A DNA stretch of 64,000 nucleotides from SVFI01 sp964519385. Lineage in GTDB: Bacteria > Bacillota > Clostridia > Lachnospirales > Lachnospiraceae. The stretch spans positions 1 through 64,000 of the forward strand of contig CAZFLR010000005.1 in assembly GCA_964519385.1 (NCBI GenBank), read 5' to 3'. Positions 41,181 to 49,660 of the stretch are shown here, piece after piece. A program made the position numbers and the translations under genes. Each line of letters begins with the position of its first letter. Position 1 is the first letter of the stretch. Below the pieces are notes generated by a model. It was given only the letters and a program-made list of their open reading frames with translations, made no database searches and was not told the DNA's origin.

Positions 41181-42629
41181 ATGAAAAAACTGGTTATTTT
41201 TGATTTGGACGGAACACTTACCAACACCTTAAAGTCAATTCAGAAGTCTGCAAATATGGCACTGGAGGCGTTTGGCTTTGCACCGTATGAGGAGGATAGA
41301 TATCGTTATTTTGTCGGTAACGGTTCGGCAGAGCTTATCCGTCAGTGCCTGTTAAATGACGGAGATATCGGACTTTTGCATTTTGATGAGGTGATGAAAA
41401 AATATGAGGAAGTCTTCGCGACATATTGTATGTATGAGGTCAGACCGTATGAGGGCATAGCGGAACTTCTCGCGGAACTAAAAAGCAAAGGCTTTCTTCT
41501 TGCGGTTAATTCTAATAAACCGCAGGCACAGACGGAGGATGTGATTGCTTCCGTTTTCGGAAGGGATATGTTTGATGTGGTGGCCGGGCAGGTGACAGAG
41601 AGACCGAGAAAACCTGCACCGGACGGTGTGAACTATATTTTGAGTAAGCTTGGGGTAACTCGTGATGAGGCGGTTTACCTGGGAGATACCGGAATAGATA
41701 TGCAAACCGGAAAAAGTGCAGGTGTGTTTACAATTGGGGCACTTTGGGGATTCCGTGACATGGAAGAACTTGAACAGCATCATGCGGATGCACTGATTCG
41801 GTCACCGAAGGAACTTTTGGCATATCTCGGAGGGATTCGACTGATTGCAACGGATGTGGACGGAACGCTTGTCAAGGATTCGTCCCGTGAGGTAGGAGAT
41901 GAAGTGATAGAGGCCATACGGCAGCTTACGGACCGGGGGATTTATTTTGCAATCGCAAGCGGAAGACAGTATGGAAGTATCCGGAGGATGTTTGAACGGG
42001 CGCAGAGAAATCTTTTGTTTATTGCGGAGAACGGTGCGCATATTATCAAGGATGGACAGACATACGCGCTGACGAAGATGAAGCGTGAGTATGTGGAAGG
42101 AATCATGACCGATTTGCGAACTCTTTATCCGAAGGAGTGTCATGTAGTCGCATCCACCAGCAAGGGGTGCTTTTTGGAAAGTGAAGACGAAAATTTTATC
42201 CGTCTTATCAGCGAAAGTTATCGCAATGACGTAACTCTTACAAAGGATATTCTTGCCGAGGATGCAGAATTTGTAAAACTGGCGGTTTATCACAGGGAAA
42301 GCATTCGGGAAATAGGGGAGAGCTTCCTGATTCCTAAGTGGAAGGATAAAGTGAAAACCTGTATGGCAGGAGAAGAATGGGTCGATTTTATGGATTTCTC
42401 CGTAGATAAAGGAAATGCGCTGAAGGTGCTTCAGGAGGGGCTCGGAATTGCGCCGGAGGAGACGATGGCATTCGGGGACAATGAAAATGACCTTGGACTC
42501 TTGCGCGCGGCCGGAGAAAGCTATGCAGTTGCCAATGCACTTTCGGTGGTAAAGGAGGCGGCGAAACATCAATGTCCGCCGTATTGGGAAAAAGGTGTTT
42601 ATCAGGTTTTAAAAACATTGTATGAATAG
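41181..42629 (+). CDS. Tandem HAD phosphatase fusion (Gph-like plus Cof-like)
   Basis: The 482-residue protein joins two HAD hydrolases. Domain 1 (residues 1-210) is of the phosphoglycolate phosphatase/PpaX type: KKLVIFDLDGTLTNTLKSI, a helical cap, VNSNKPQAQTEDV, RKPAPDGVNYIL and YLGDTGIDMQTGKSAG. Domain 2 (about residues 216-482) is a Cof/YidA-type phosphatase: IRLIATDVDGTLVKDSSREV, FAIASGRQYGS, a C2 cap, DKGNALKVLQEGLG and MAFGDNENDLGLLRAAG. Both have complete DxD nucleophile motifs. The joining of a C1-cap and a C2-cap HAD is unusual. It is translationally close to ppk1; a PpaX-like pyrophosphatase activity of domain 1 would fit phosphate metabolism, by inference. Confidence 0.85.
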   Translation: MKKLVIFDLDGTLTNTLKSIQKSANMALEAFGFAPYEEDRYRYFVGNGSAELIRQCLLNDGDIGLLHFDEVMKKYEEVFATYCMYEVRPYEGIAELLAELKSKGFLLAVNSNKPQAQTEDVIASVFGRDMFDVVAGQVTERPRKPAPDGVNYILSKLGVTRDEAVYLGDTGIDMQTGKSAGVFTIGALWGFRDMEELEQHHADALIRSPKELLAYLGGIRLIATDVDGTLVKDSSREVGDEVIEAIRQLTDRGIYFAIASGRQYGSIRRMFERAQRNLLFIAENGAHIIKDGQTYALTKMKREYVEGIMTDLRTLYPKECHVVASTSKGCFLESEDENFIRLISESYRNDVTLTKDILAEDAEFVKLAVYHRESIREIGESFLIPKWKDKVKTCMAGEEWVDFMDFSVDKGNALKVLQEGLGIAPEETMAFGDNENDLGLLRAAGESYAVANALSVVKEAAKHQCPPYWEKGVYQVLKTLYE

Positions 42630-42641
42630 GAGGAAATGAAC

Positions 42642-42905
42642 ATGGAACAGTTTGATAACAAGGTTTTGGATGCATTTTTAGAACAGCAGGAAAAGTTATT
42701 TCCTGAGGAGGTTGCGACGACGCGGGAAGAAGCGAGGGATTTTCTTGCTGAATGTATGGCAGTAATAGTAAATGGAAAAAAAGAAGTTTGGGAATATTTT
42801 GAGGAAGAGGGCGTTGATATTTCCGAAATGGATGAAAATGATATCCTTGAGGCGGATGAAGTGTTTTCTGTCGGTGACGGAAGATATCTGATAGTGGAAT
42901 GTTAA
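42642..42905 (+). CDS. Small acidic protein of unknown function
   Basis: The 87-residue product begins MEQFDNKVLDAFLEQQEKLF and is very acidic in its second half (EEEGVDISEMDENDILEADE). AGGAGG lies eight bases before the ATG at 42642, which is therefore preferred over 42636. It is cotranscribed with the double-HAD gene (12 bases apart) and ends at a terminator. Predicted all-helical except for the final VGDGRYLIVEC strand. I do not recognise the family. Confidence 0.7.
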   Translation: MEQFDNKVLDAFLEQQEKLFPEEVATTREEARDFLAECMAVIVNGKKEVWEYFEEEGVDISEMDENDILEADEVFSVGDGRYLIVEC

Positions 42906-42908
42906 AAC

Positions 42909-42942
42909 AAAGCTGCGGAGCATCAATGCTCACGCAGCTTTT
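42909..42942 (+). terminator. Bidirectional terminator
   Basis: AAGCTGCG and GAGCAT pair with ATGCTC and CGCAGCTT. Ts follow on the right and As precede on the left. It overlaps the end of the leftward PHP gene. Confidence 0.85.
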
Positions 42943-43774
42943 CTAATACCTCATATGGAATAAACAGCTTGCCGTATCCGTTTCCCATTTCAAGTCCCGG
43001 CTTCGTATCGCCGTGGAAATCAGAACCGCCGGAAATGCATAAATCATATTGGCGGGCAAGCTTGCGGATTTGTCTTTCCTCAGCCGCGTTGTAGGTTGAG
43101 TAAATTGCTTCGATTCCGACAAGACCGGCGGATTTCAGATACGCAACAAGCTTCTCGAGGCGCGCATCGGACATATGATAGAGGATAGGATGTGCGAGGA
43201 TTGGAATTCCTCCGCTTTCTAAAATGAGTTCAACTGCCCGGGCAGGTGTTACCTTTTCGCGAGGGAGAAAGCAGGGAGCGCGGTCACCGATATAGCGGTC
43301 AAAAGCTTCGGACATACTTTTTACTGCTCCGTGTTCCAACATATATTTTGCATAATGCGCCCTTGTCAGGACAGAGTCCGGATATTCGGTGCATAATTTT
43401 TCATAGGTAATGTCCACACCATGCTCTGCAAGCTTTAGACACATCTTACGGTTTCTGTTATCGCGGGATTCCTGAAACTCTATTAAATATTTCTGAAAGC
43501 TTTCGCTTTTGTAGTTGATGTCAATTCCAACGATGTGAATATCCTTTCCTTCGTATTCTGTAGAAAATTCAATGCCGGGAATCACCTCGATATCCGCGCC
43601 CTGCTTGCGGGCTTTTTGCGCAGCATCGAGTGCTTCATCAATTCCCTCCGTGGTGTCGTGGTCTGTCAGTGCAAAGGCAGAAAGACCTTTGGAAAGTGCT
43701 AAAGTAACTAAATCCGATGGGGAGCAGGTCCCATCGGATTTGTTAGAATGCACATGTAAATCAACTGATTTCAT
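42923..43774 (-). CDS. PHP-domain phosphoesterase
   Basis: The 283-residue protein is a PHP-type metal-dependent phosphoesterase (YciV/TrpH-like). It begins KSVDLHVHSNKSDGTCSPSD with the HxH metal pair, then AFALTDHDTTEGIDEALDAA, EVIPGIEFSTEYEG, GGIPILAHPILYHM and ISGGSDFHGDTKPG. Relatives cleave 3',5'-nucleoside bisphosphates or act as 5'-3' exoribonucleases on short RNAs. It follows the ABC-F gene by two bases and is probably coupled to it. Confidence 0.9.
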   Translation of the reverse strand: MKSVDLHVHSNKSDGTCSPSDLVTLALSKGLSAFALTDHDTTEGIDEALDAAQKARKQGADIEVIPGIEFSTEYEGKDIHIVGIDINYKSESFQKYLIEFQESRDNRNRKMCLKLAEHGVDITYEKLCTEYPDSVLTRAHYAKYMLEHGAVKSMSEAFDRYIGDRAPCFLPREKVTPARAVELILESGGIPILAHPILYHMSDARLEKLVAYLKSAGLVGIEAIYSTYNAAEERQIRKLARQYDLCISGGSDFHGDTKPGLEMGNGYGKLFIPYEVLEKLREH

Positions 43775-43776
43775 GA

Positions 43777-45414
43777 TTAGTTTTCGTCCTCTTCTTTTCT
43801 TGCTGTGTAAACAGTACGTTTGCGTGCCATTTCGTCGCTTGCCAGATATTCGTCGTAGGTGGTAATCTTGTCAACCAGACTTCCGTCAGGAAGAATTTCC
43901 ATAATACGATTGGCTGTTGTCTGTACAAACTGGTGGTCATGACATGAGAAAAGCTCCACACCTTTGAATTTTATCAGCCCATTGTTGAGTGCAGTGATGG
44001 ATTCCATGTCAAGGTGGTTGGTCGGCTCATCAAGGATGAGACAGTTTGCACCGGAAATCATCATCTTGGAAAGAAGGCAGCGTACCTTTTCTCCTCCGGA
44101 TAATACGCGCACTTTTTTCACGCCGTCTTCACCGGCAAAAAGCATACGTCCGAGGAATCCGCGTACATATGTGACATCCTTTACCGGTGAGTAACCGGTA
44201 AGCCAGTCAACTATTGTCAAATCGTTATCGAATTCTTCCGTGTTATCCTTTGGGAAGTAAGCCTGAGATGTGGTAACCCCCCATTTTACGGTTCCCTCAT
44301 CCGGCTCGAGCTCACCGACCAGAATCTTAAATAAGGTTGTTTTTGCAAGCTCGTTGCTTCCGACAAATGCAATCTTGTCATCATGTCCGACGTTGAAGGA
44401 AATATTGTCCAGTATTTTTTCGCCGTTGATGGTCTTTGAAAGGTTTTCTACAAAAAGAACCTCGTTTCCGATTTCACGCTCAGGGCGGAAATCAATATAC
44501 GGATATTTACGGCTGGATGGCTTGATTTCATCAAGCTCAATTTTCTCAAGGGCTTTCTTTCTGGAAGTTGCCTGTTTTGATTTGGAAGCGTTTGCGGAGA
44601 AACGGGAGATAAACTCCTGTAATTCTTTTATCTTTTCTTCCTTCTTCTTATTTGCCTCCTTCATCTGTTTGATAAGGAGCTGGCTGGACTCATACCAGAA
44701 ATCGTAGTTGCCGGCATAAAGCTGGATTTTTCCGTAGTCGATGTCGGCAATGTGTGTACATACCTTGTTTAAGAAATAACGGTCATGTGATACCACGATG
44801 ACAGTGTTTTCAAAATCAATGAGGAAATCCTCAAGCCATGCAATGGCATCCAGATCCAGGTGGTTGGTCGGCTCATCGAGAAGAAGGATATCCGGATTTC
44901 CGAACAGTGCCTTTGCAAGAAGAACCTTTACCTTATCGTTACCGTCAAGGTCGCTCATGGTAGCGTAGTGGAGCTCTGTTGCGATTCCAAGACCGTTTAA
45001 GAGCATAGCTGCGTTTGTCTCTGCATCCCATCCGTCCATTTCCGCAAATTCGGCCTCAAGCTCGCTGGCGCGGATTCCGTCTTCATCCGTAAAATCTTCC
45101 TTGGCGTAGATGGCATCTTTTTCTTTCATAATCTCATACAGTCTGGAATTACCCATGATAACAACATCCATAACCTGATAGCTGTCATATTTGAAGTGAT
45201 CCTGTTCCAGAACGGAAAGACGCTGTCCCGGTGTGATGATTACTTCACCGTTTGTTGTTTCAAGAACCCCGGAGAGAATCTTGAGAAAGGTAGACTTTCC
45301 AGCGCCGTTTGCACCGATAAGTCCATAGCAGTTTCCTTCCGTAAATTTAATATTAACGTCCTCGAAAAGAGCTTTCTTTCCGATACGCAAAGTTACATTA
45401 CTTGCCTGAATCAT
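43777..45414 (-). CDS. ABC-F family ATPase (YbiT/YkpA-type)
   Basis: The 545-residue soluble protein has two ABC domains joined by a charged linker (about residues 238-300, rich in Lys and Glu), with no membrane segments. ABC1 has Walker A GLIGANGAGKSTFLKILSGV and Walker B ILLLDEPTNHLDLDAIAW, but its signature is SDLDGNDKVKVLLAKALF instead of LSGG. ABC2 has a variant P-loop FVGSNELAKTTLFKIL, a normal LSGGEKVRCLLSKMM and CLILDEPTNHLDMESI. ABC-F proteins act on the ribosome. CAGGAGG precedes the start. Confidence 0.92.
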   Translation of the reverse strand: MIQASNVTLRIGKKALFEDVNIKFTEGNCYGLIGANGAGKSTFLKILSGVLETTNGEVIITPGQRLSVLEQDHFKYDSYQVMDVVIMGNSRLYEIMKEKDAIYAKEDFTDEDGIRASELEAEFAEMDGWDAETNAAMLLNGLGIATELHYATMSDLDGNDKVKVLLAKALFGNPDILLLDEPTNHLDLDAIAWLEDFLIDFENTVIVVSHDRYFLNKVCTHIADIDYGKIQLYAGNYDFWYESSQLLIKQMKEANKKKEEKIKELQEFISRFSANASKSKQATSRKKALEKIELDEIKPSSRKYPYIDFRPEREIGNEVLFVENLSKTINGEKILDNISFNVGHDDKIAFVGSNELAKTTLFKILVGELEPDEGTVKWGVTTSQAYFPKDNTEEFDNDLTIVDWLTGYSPVKDVTYVRGFLGRMLFAGEDGVKKVRVLSGGEKVRCLLSKMMISGANCLILDEPTNHLDMESITALNNGLIKFKGVELFSCHDHQFVQTTANRIMEILPDGSLVDKITTYDEYLASDEMARKRTVYTARKEEDEN

Positions 45415-45524
45415 TTATAAAACCTCCTGAAATTTGCTCATACGTTTCTTATTTTATAAGAAAAAAGCGGATTTGTACAGCCAAATGTGAAAATATCCGT
45501 CGATATATCCATCCTATTTTCTAA

Positions 45525-45580
45525 TTGCACATATTTCTTAATAATGCTATAATACAATTTAGTGAATAAAAGCGTTAAAG
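45525..45580 (+). promoter_or_regulatory. Promoter and operator-like site of the acyl-CoA ligase/IOR operon
   Basis: TTGCAC (45525-45530) and a perfect TATAAT (45548-45553) are 17 bases apart. At the predicted start of transcription lies AGTGAATAAAAG (45561-45572) running into AAAGCGTTA (45569-45577) and CGTTAAAG (45573-45580). The same AAAGCGTTA-type element marks the promoters at 22130 and 52308. A common repressor is inferred. The ATG of the first gene is about 60 bases downstream. Confidence 0.7.
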
Positions 45581-45620
45581 CGCGAAAGAGAAAGAACTAA
45601 GAAAGAAGAGGAAACACAAA

Positions 45621-47255
45621 ATGCCAATTACGCAATATTTGGAAAGGAACAGCCGGGAATATCCAAATGATGTTTGTCTTGTGGAGATTAATCCGGAGAT
45701 TCAGGAAAACAGGCGGGTAACCTGGAAAGAATATGAATTGATTGAGCCGAATCCAAAGGAAGCTTATCGCCGTGAGATTACATGGCGCGTGTTTGATGAG
45801 AAAGCGAATCGTTTTGCAAATCTTTTGCTGCAGCGCGGGATTAAAAAGGGTGATAAGGTCGCAATTCTGATGATGAACGGACTGGAATGGCTTCCTATTT
45901 ACTTCGGTATTTTAAAGACGGGAGCACTGGCAGTGCCTTTGAATTTCCGTTATTCATCGGATGAAATCTTATACTGTCTGCAGCTTGCGGAAGTGGATGT
46001 TCTTGTATTTGGACCGTCTTTCATCGGACGTGTGGAAGAGATTGCAGATGAAATCAGTAAAGGACGGCTTCTGATTTATGTAGGTGAGAACTGTCCGACT
46101 TTTGCGGATGATTACAATTCTTTGTCAGCCAACTGTTCCAGTCAGGCACCGTGTATCGGCATTACCGATGATGATGATGCGGCAATTTATTTTTCTTCGG
46201 GAACGACAGGATTTCCGAAGGCTATCTTACATAAACATAAGGCGTTAATGCATTCGGCACAGGTTGAGCAGAACCATCACGGACAGACGAAGGATGACGT
46301 ATTTCTCTGCATTCCGCCACTGTATCATACAGGTGCGAAGATGCACTGGTTCGGAAGTCTGATTTCAGGAAGTAAAGCGGTGCTTTTGATTGGTACGAAA
46401 CCGGAGTTTATTCTGGATGCAGTGTCAAAAGAGAAGTGCTCGATTGTATGGCTCCTTGTTCCGTGGGCACAGGATATTCTGGAAGCAATTGAAAGCGGAA
46501 AAGTCAATCCGGAGGATTATGAGCTTGAACAGTGGAGACTGATGCATATCGGCGCACAGCCGGTTCCGCAGAGTCTGATTAAGCATTGGAAGAAGATATT
46601 CCCGCACCACCAGTACGATACCAACTACGGACTTTCTGAGTCCATCGGACCGGGCTGTGTACATCTTGGAGTAGAAAATATACATAAGGTCGGATGTATC
46701 GGCAAGGCCGGATATGGCTGGCAGGTGAAGATTGTAGATGAAAACCGCAATGAGGTAGAACGCGGACAGGTCGGAGAACTGGCAGTCAAGGGTGACGGAG
46801 TCATGGTATGTTATTACCGGGATGAAAAGGCGACAAACGAGGTGCTGGCCGACGGCTGGCTCTTTACAGGTGATATGGCACAGGAGGATGAGGATGGATT
46901 TATTCTTCTGGTAGACCGCAAGAAAGATGTAATCATCAGCGGTGGTGAGAATCTTTATCCGGTACAGATAGAGGACTTTATCCGCACGAATGACAAGGTA
47001 CATGATGTGGCAGTTATCGGACTTGCGCATGCACGTCTCGGAGAGATAGCAGCGGCGATTGTGGAATTGAAAGAGGGCGAGCAGATGACAGAGGAGGAAT
47101 TAGAGGAATTCTGTCATAAGCTTCCGCGCTACAAGAGACCGAGAAAGATTATCTTTGCGGATATTCCGCGTAATCCGACGGGAAAAATCGAGAAGCCGAA
47201 GCTTCGTCAGATTTACGGCGCGACCAAACTCATCGCCGATCAGAACATGGGATAA
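45621..47255 (+). CDS. AMP-binding acyl-CoA synthetase
   Basis: The 544-residue enzyme is of the ANL adenylate-forming class: it activates an acid with ATP and transfers it to CoA. The P-loop-like motif is AAIYFSSGTTGFPKAILHKH (about residues 190-209); then YGLSESIGPG, DGWLFTGDMAQEDEDGFILL, VDRKKDVIISGGENLYPVQI and the catalytic lysine in RNPTGKIEKPKLR. The substrate is not readable; beside IorAB and PaaK an aryl or branched-chain acid is plausible. It is the first gene of the operon. Confidence 0.88.
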   Translation: MPITQYLERNSREYPNDVCLVEINPEIQENRRVTWKEYELIEPNPKEAYRREITWRVFDEKANRFANLLLQRGIKKGDKVAILMMNGLEWLPIYFGILKTGALAVPLNFRYSSDEILYCLQLAEVDVLVFGPSFIGRVEEIADEISKGRLLIYVGENCPTFADDYNSLSANCSSQAPCIGITDDDDAAIYFSSGTTGFPKAILHKHKALMHSAQVEQNHHGQTKDDVFLCIPPLYHTGAKMHWFGSLISGSKAVLLIGTKPEFILDAVSKEKCSIVWLLVPWAQDILEAIESGKVNPEDYELEQWRLMHIGAQPVPQSLIKHWKKIFPHHQYDTNYGLSESIGPGCVHLGVENIHKVGCIGKAGYGWQVKIVDENRNEVERGQVGELAVKGDGVMVCYYRDEKATNEVLADGWLFTGDMAQEDEDGFILLVDRKKDVIISGGENLYPVQIEDFIRTNDKVHDVAVIGLAHARLGEIAAAIVELKEGEQMTEEELEEFCHKLPRYKRPRKIIFADIPRNPTGKIEKPKLRQIYGATKLIADQNMG

Positions 47256-47291
47256 AAATTATAGGATATACAAGAAAGGCAGGACAACAAA

Positions 47292-49031
47292 GTGAGCGAA
47301 AAGAAAATTATGCTCGGAAATGAAGCGATTGCACGCGGTGCTTATGAAGCAGGCGTGAAGGTATCCGCTGCTTATCCGGGAACACCAAGTACGGAAATCA
47401 GTGAAAACATTGTAAAATATGATGAAATTTATGCAGAGTGGTCACCGAATGAGAAGGTGGCAATGGAGGTGGCAATCGGTGCCTCCATCAGTGGTGTGAG
47501 AGCCATGGCATCCATGAAGCATGTCGGAGTCAATGTGGCAAGCGATCCGCTTTACACCATTTCCTATAGTGGAGTAAACGGCGGTTTAGTTCTTGTAGCA
47601 GCAGACGATCCGGGACTTTACAGCTCTCAGAACGAACAGGATACAAGATGCGTGGCAAGAGCTGCACAGGTACCGGTGGTTGAACCGTCCGACAGTCAGG
47701 AAGCCAAGGACTTCATGAAATATGCTTTTGACATTTCTGAGAAATATGACACACCGGTGATTCTTCGCACTACGACAAGACTGTCTCATTCACAGGGACC
47801 GGTTACACTTGAGGAACGCGTGGAGCCTGTGGATATTCCGTATGAAAGAAATATTCAGAAATTCGTTATGATGCCGGGAATGGCAAAACAGAGGCATATC
47901 TACGTGGAACAGCGTATGAAGCAGCTCGCAGAAGACGGGGCAGAAATGCCGATTAACCGCGTGGAGATGGGAGATACCAAAATCGGTTTTATTGCCAGCG
48001 GTATCGCGTATCAGTATGTGAAAGAAGCATGTCCGGATGCATCTGTGTTAAAGCTCGGTCTGGTTCATCCGCTTCCGCGTAAGCTGATTGAAGACTTTGC
48101 TTCCAAGGTGGAAAAGTTATACATATTTGAAGAGCTTGAGCCGGTATTTGAGGAACAGATTAAATCCTGGGGAATCGAATGTATAGGGAAAGAGATTTTT
48201 ACACTTCAGGGTGAATACAGTGCCAATATGCTTCGTGAGAAGGTTCTTGGTGAGAAGGTAGAGGTTGCACAGCCGGCACAGGTTCCGGCAAGGCCGCCGA
48301 TTCTTTGCCCTGGCTGTCCGCACAGAAGTGTATATTCCGTGCTGAATAAATTAAAAATTCATGCAGCAGGTGATATCGGCTGTTATACATTGGGAGCCGT
48401 TGCACCGCTGAATGTCGTTGACACGACGGTTTGTATGGGAGCAAGTATTTCCACGCTTCACGGTATGGAAAAAGCAAAGGGAAAGGATTATGTGAAAAAC
48501 TGGGTTGCAGTTATCGGTGATTCCACATTCCTTCACACCGGAGTAAATTCACTCATGAATATGGCATACAATCAGGCGACAGGAACGGTTATGATTCTTG
48601 ATAATTCTACCACAGGTATGACAGGACATCAGGATCATGCAGCGACCGGAAAGACCTTAAAGGGTGAGGTGGTTCCGGCTATCAATATTTATCAGCTCTG
48701 TAAGACTATCGGTGTTAAGAATATTGTGGAAGTCAATGCATTTGATGTGGAAATGCTGGAAAAGGTTATAAAGGAAGAAACACAGAGAGAAGAACTCAGC
48801 GTGATTATCACCAAATCTCCGTGTGTACTTTTAAAAGGAAATGTATTCCCGAATAAATGCAGAGTAATTCCTGAGAAGTGTAAGAAATGTGGCGCGTGTC
48901 TCCGCCCGGGTTGTCCGGCACTTACCAAAACGGCAGACGGAACAACAGTAATTGACGAAACAATGTGCAACGGATGCGGACTGTGTATGCAGCTTTGTAA
49001 ATTCGGCGCGATTGAGAAAGTGGAGGCGTAG
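47292..49031 (+). CDS. iorA: Indolepyruvate ferredoxin oxidoreductase, alpha subunit
   Basis: The 579-residue subunit decarboxylates aryl-pyruvates (from Trp, Phe, Tyr) to aryl-acetyl-CoA, reducing ferredoxin. The N-terminal pyrimidine-binding part has AYEAGVKVSAAYPGTPSTEI. The thiamine-diphosphate part has CPGCPHRSVYSVLNKL, GDIGCYTLGAVAPLNVVDT, GDSTFLHTGVNSLMNMAYN and ILDNSTTGMTGHQDHAATG. The C-terminus has two 4Fe-4S motifs: CKKCGACLRPGCP and CNGCGLCMQLCKFGAI. The start is GTG with GGCAGGA upstream. Length is normal. Confidence 0.97.
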   Translation: MSEKKIMLGNEAIARGAYEAGVKVSAAYPGTPSTEISENIVKYDEIYAEWSPNEKVAMEVAIGASISGVRAMASMKHVGVNVASDPLYTISYSGVNGGLVLVAADDPGLYSSQNEQDTRCVARAAQVPVVEPSDSQEAKDFMKYAFDISEKYDTPVILRTTTRLSHSQGPVTLEERVEPVDIPYERNIQKFVMMPGMAKQRHIYVEQRMKQLAEDGAEMPINRVEMGDTKIGFIASGIAYQYVKEACPDASVLKLGLVHPLPRKLIEDFASKVEKLYIFEELEPVFEEQIKSWGIECIGKEIFTLQGEYSANMLREKVLGEKVEVAQPAQVPARPPILCPGCPHRSVYSVLNKLKIHAAGDIGCYTLGAVAPLNVVDTTVCMGASISTLHGMEKAKGKDYVKNWVAVIGDSTFLHTGVNSLMNMAYNQATGTVMILDNSTTGMTGHQDHAATGKTLKGEVVPAINIYQLCKTIGVKNIVEVNAFDVEMLEKVIKEETQREELSVIITKSPCVLLKGNVFPNKCRVIPEKCKKCGACLRPGCPALTKTADGTTVIDETMCNGCGLCMQLCKFGAIEKVEA

Positions 49032-49034
49032 ACT

Positions 49035-49613
49035 ATGGCAGAAAATAAGACAAAAAATATTATGATCGTCGGTGTCGGCGGTCAGGGAACACTTTTGACA
49101 AGCCGTATTTTAGGCGGTATTACAGTGGCAGCAGGATATGATGTGAAGCTTTCAGAGGTACATGGTATGGCACAGAGAGGCGGTAGTGTGGTAACCTTTG
49201 TAAGATACGGTGAAAAGGTTGCGGAACCGATTGTAGAGGAAGGACAGGCAGATCTGCTGATTGCATTTGAAAAACTTGAAGCAAAACGATATGCACATTT
49301 CCTGAAAAAGAACGGAACACTTGTTGTTAACGACCAGAAAATCGAACCGATTACGGTTGTAACGGGAGCGGCACAGTATCCGGAAAACATTATTGAGGAT
49401 TTGAGCGGCGAATATAAGACGTATTCCGTTGATGCAATGGGCGAAGCACTCAAGCTTGGCAATTCAAAGGTGTTTAATATCATTGTTCTCGGTGTAGCTG
49501 CCAAGCATATGGACTTTTCCAAAGAGGACTGGCTTACGGTGATTGAAAATACCGTACCTCCGAAGACTGTCGAGATAAATAAAAAGGCATTTTTATTAGG
49601 CTATGAATCATAG
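49035..49613 (+). CDS. iorB: Indolepyruvate ferredoxin oxidoreductase, beta subunit
   Basis: The 192-residue gamma-type subunit pairs with IorA. It shows NIMIVGVGGQGTLLTSRILG at the N-terminus, VKLSEVHGMAQRGGSVVTFV and ADLLIAFEKLEAKRYAHFLK, which are diagnostic of the family. It starts three bases after iorA, so the two subunits are made together. Confidence 0.96.
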   Translation: MAENKTKNIMIVGVGGQGTLLTSRILGGITVAAGYDVKLSEVHGMAQRGGSVVTFVRYGEKVAEPIVEEGQADLLIAFEKLEAKRYAHFLKKNGTLVVNDQKIEPITVVTGAAQYPENIIEDLSGEYKTYSVDAMGEALKLGNSKVFNIIVLGVAAKHMDFSKEDWLTVIENTVPPKTVEINKKAFLLGYES

Positions 49614-49660
49614 ATTCAGGCATTGACTTAAAGTATAAAGAAGATGGGAAGGTAATGGAA

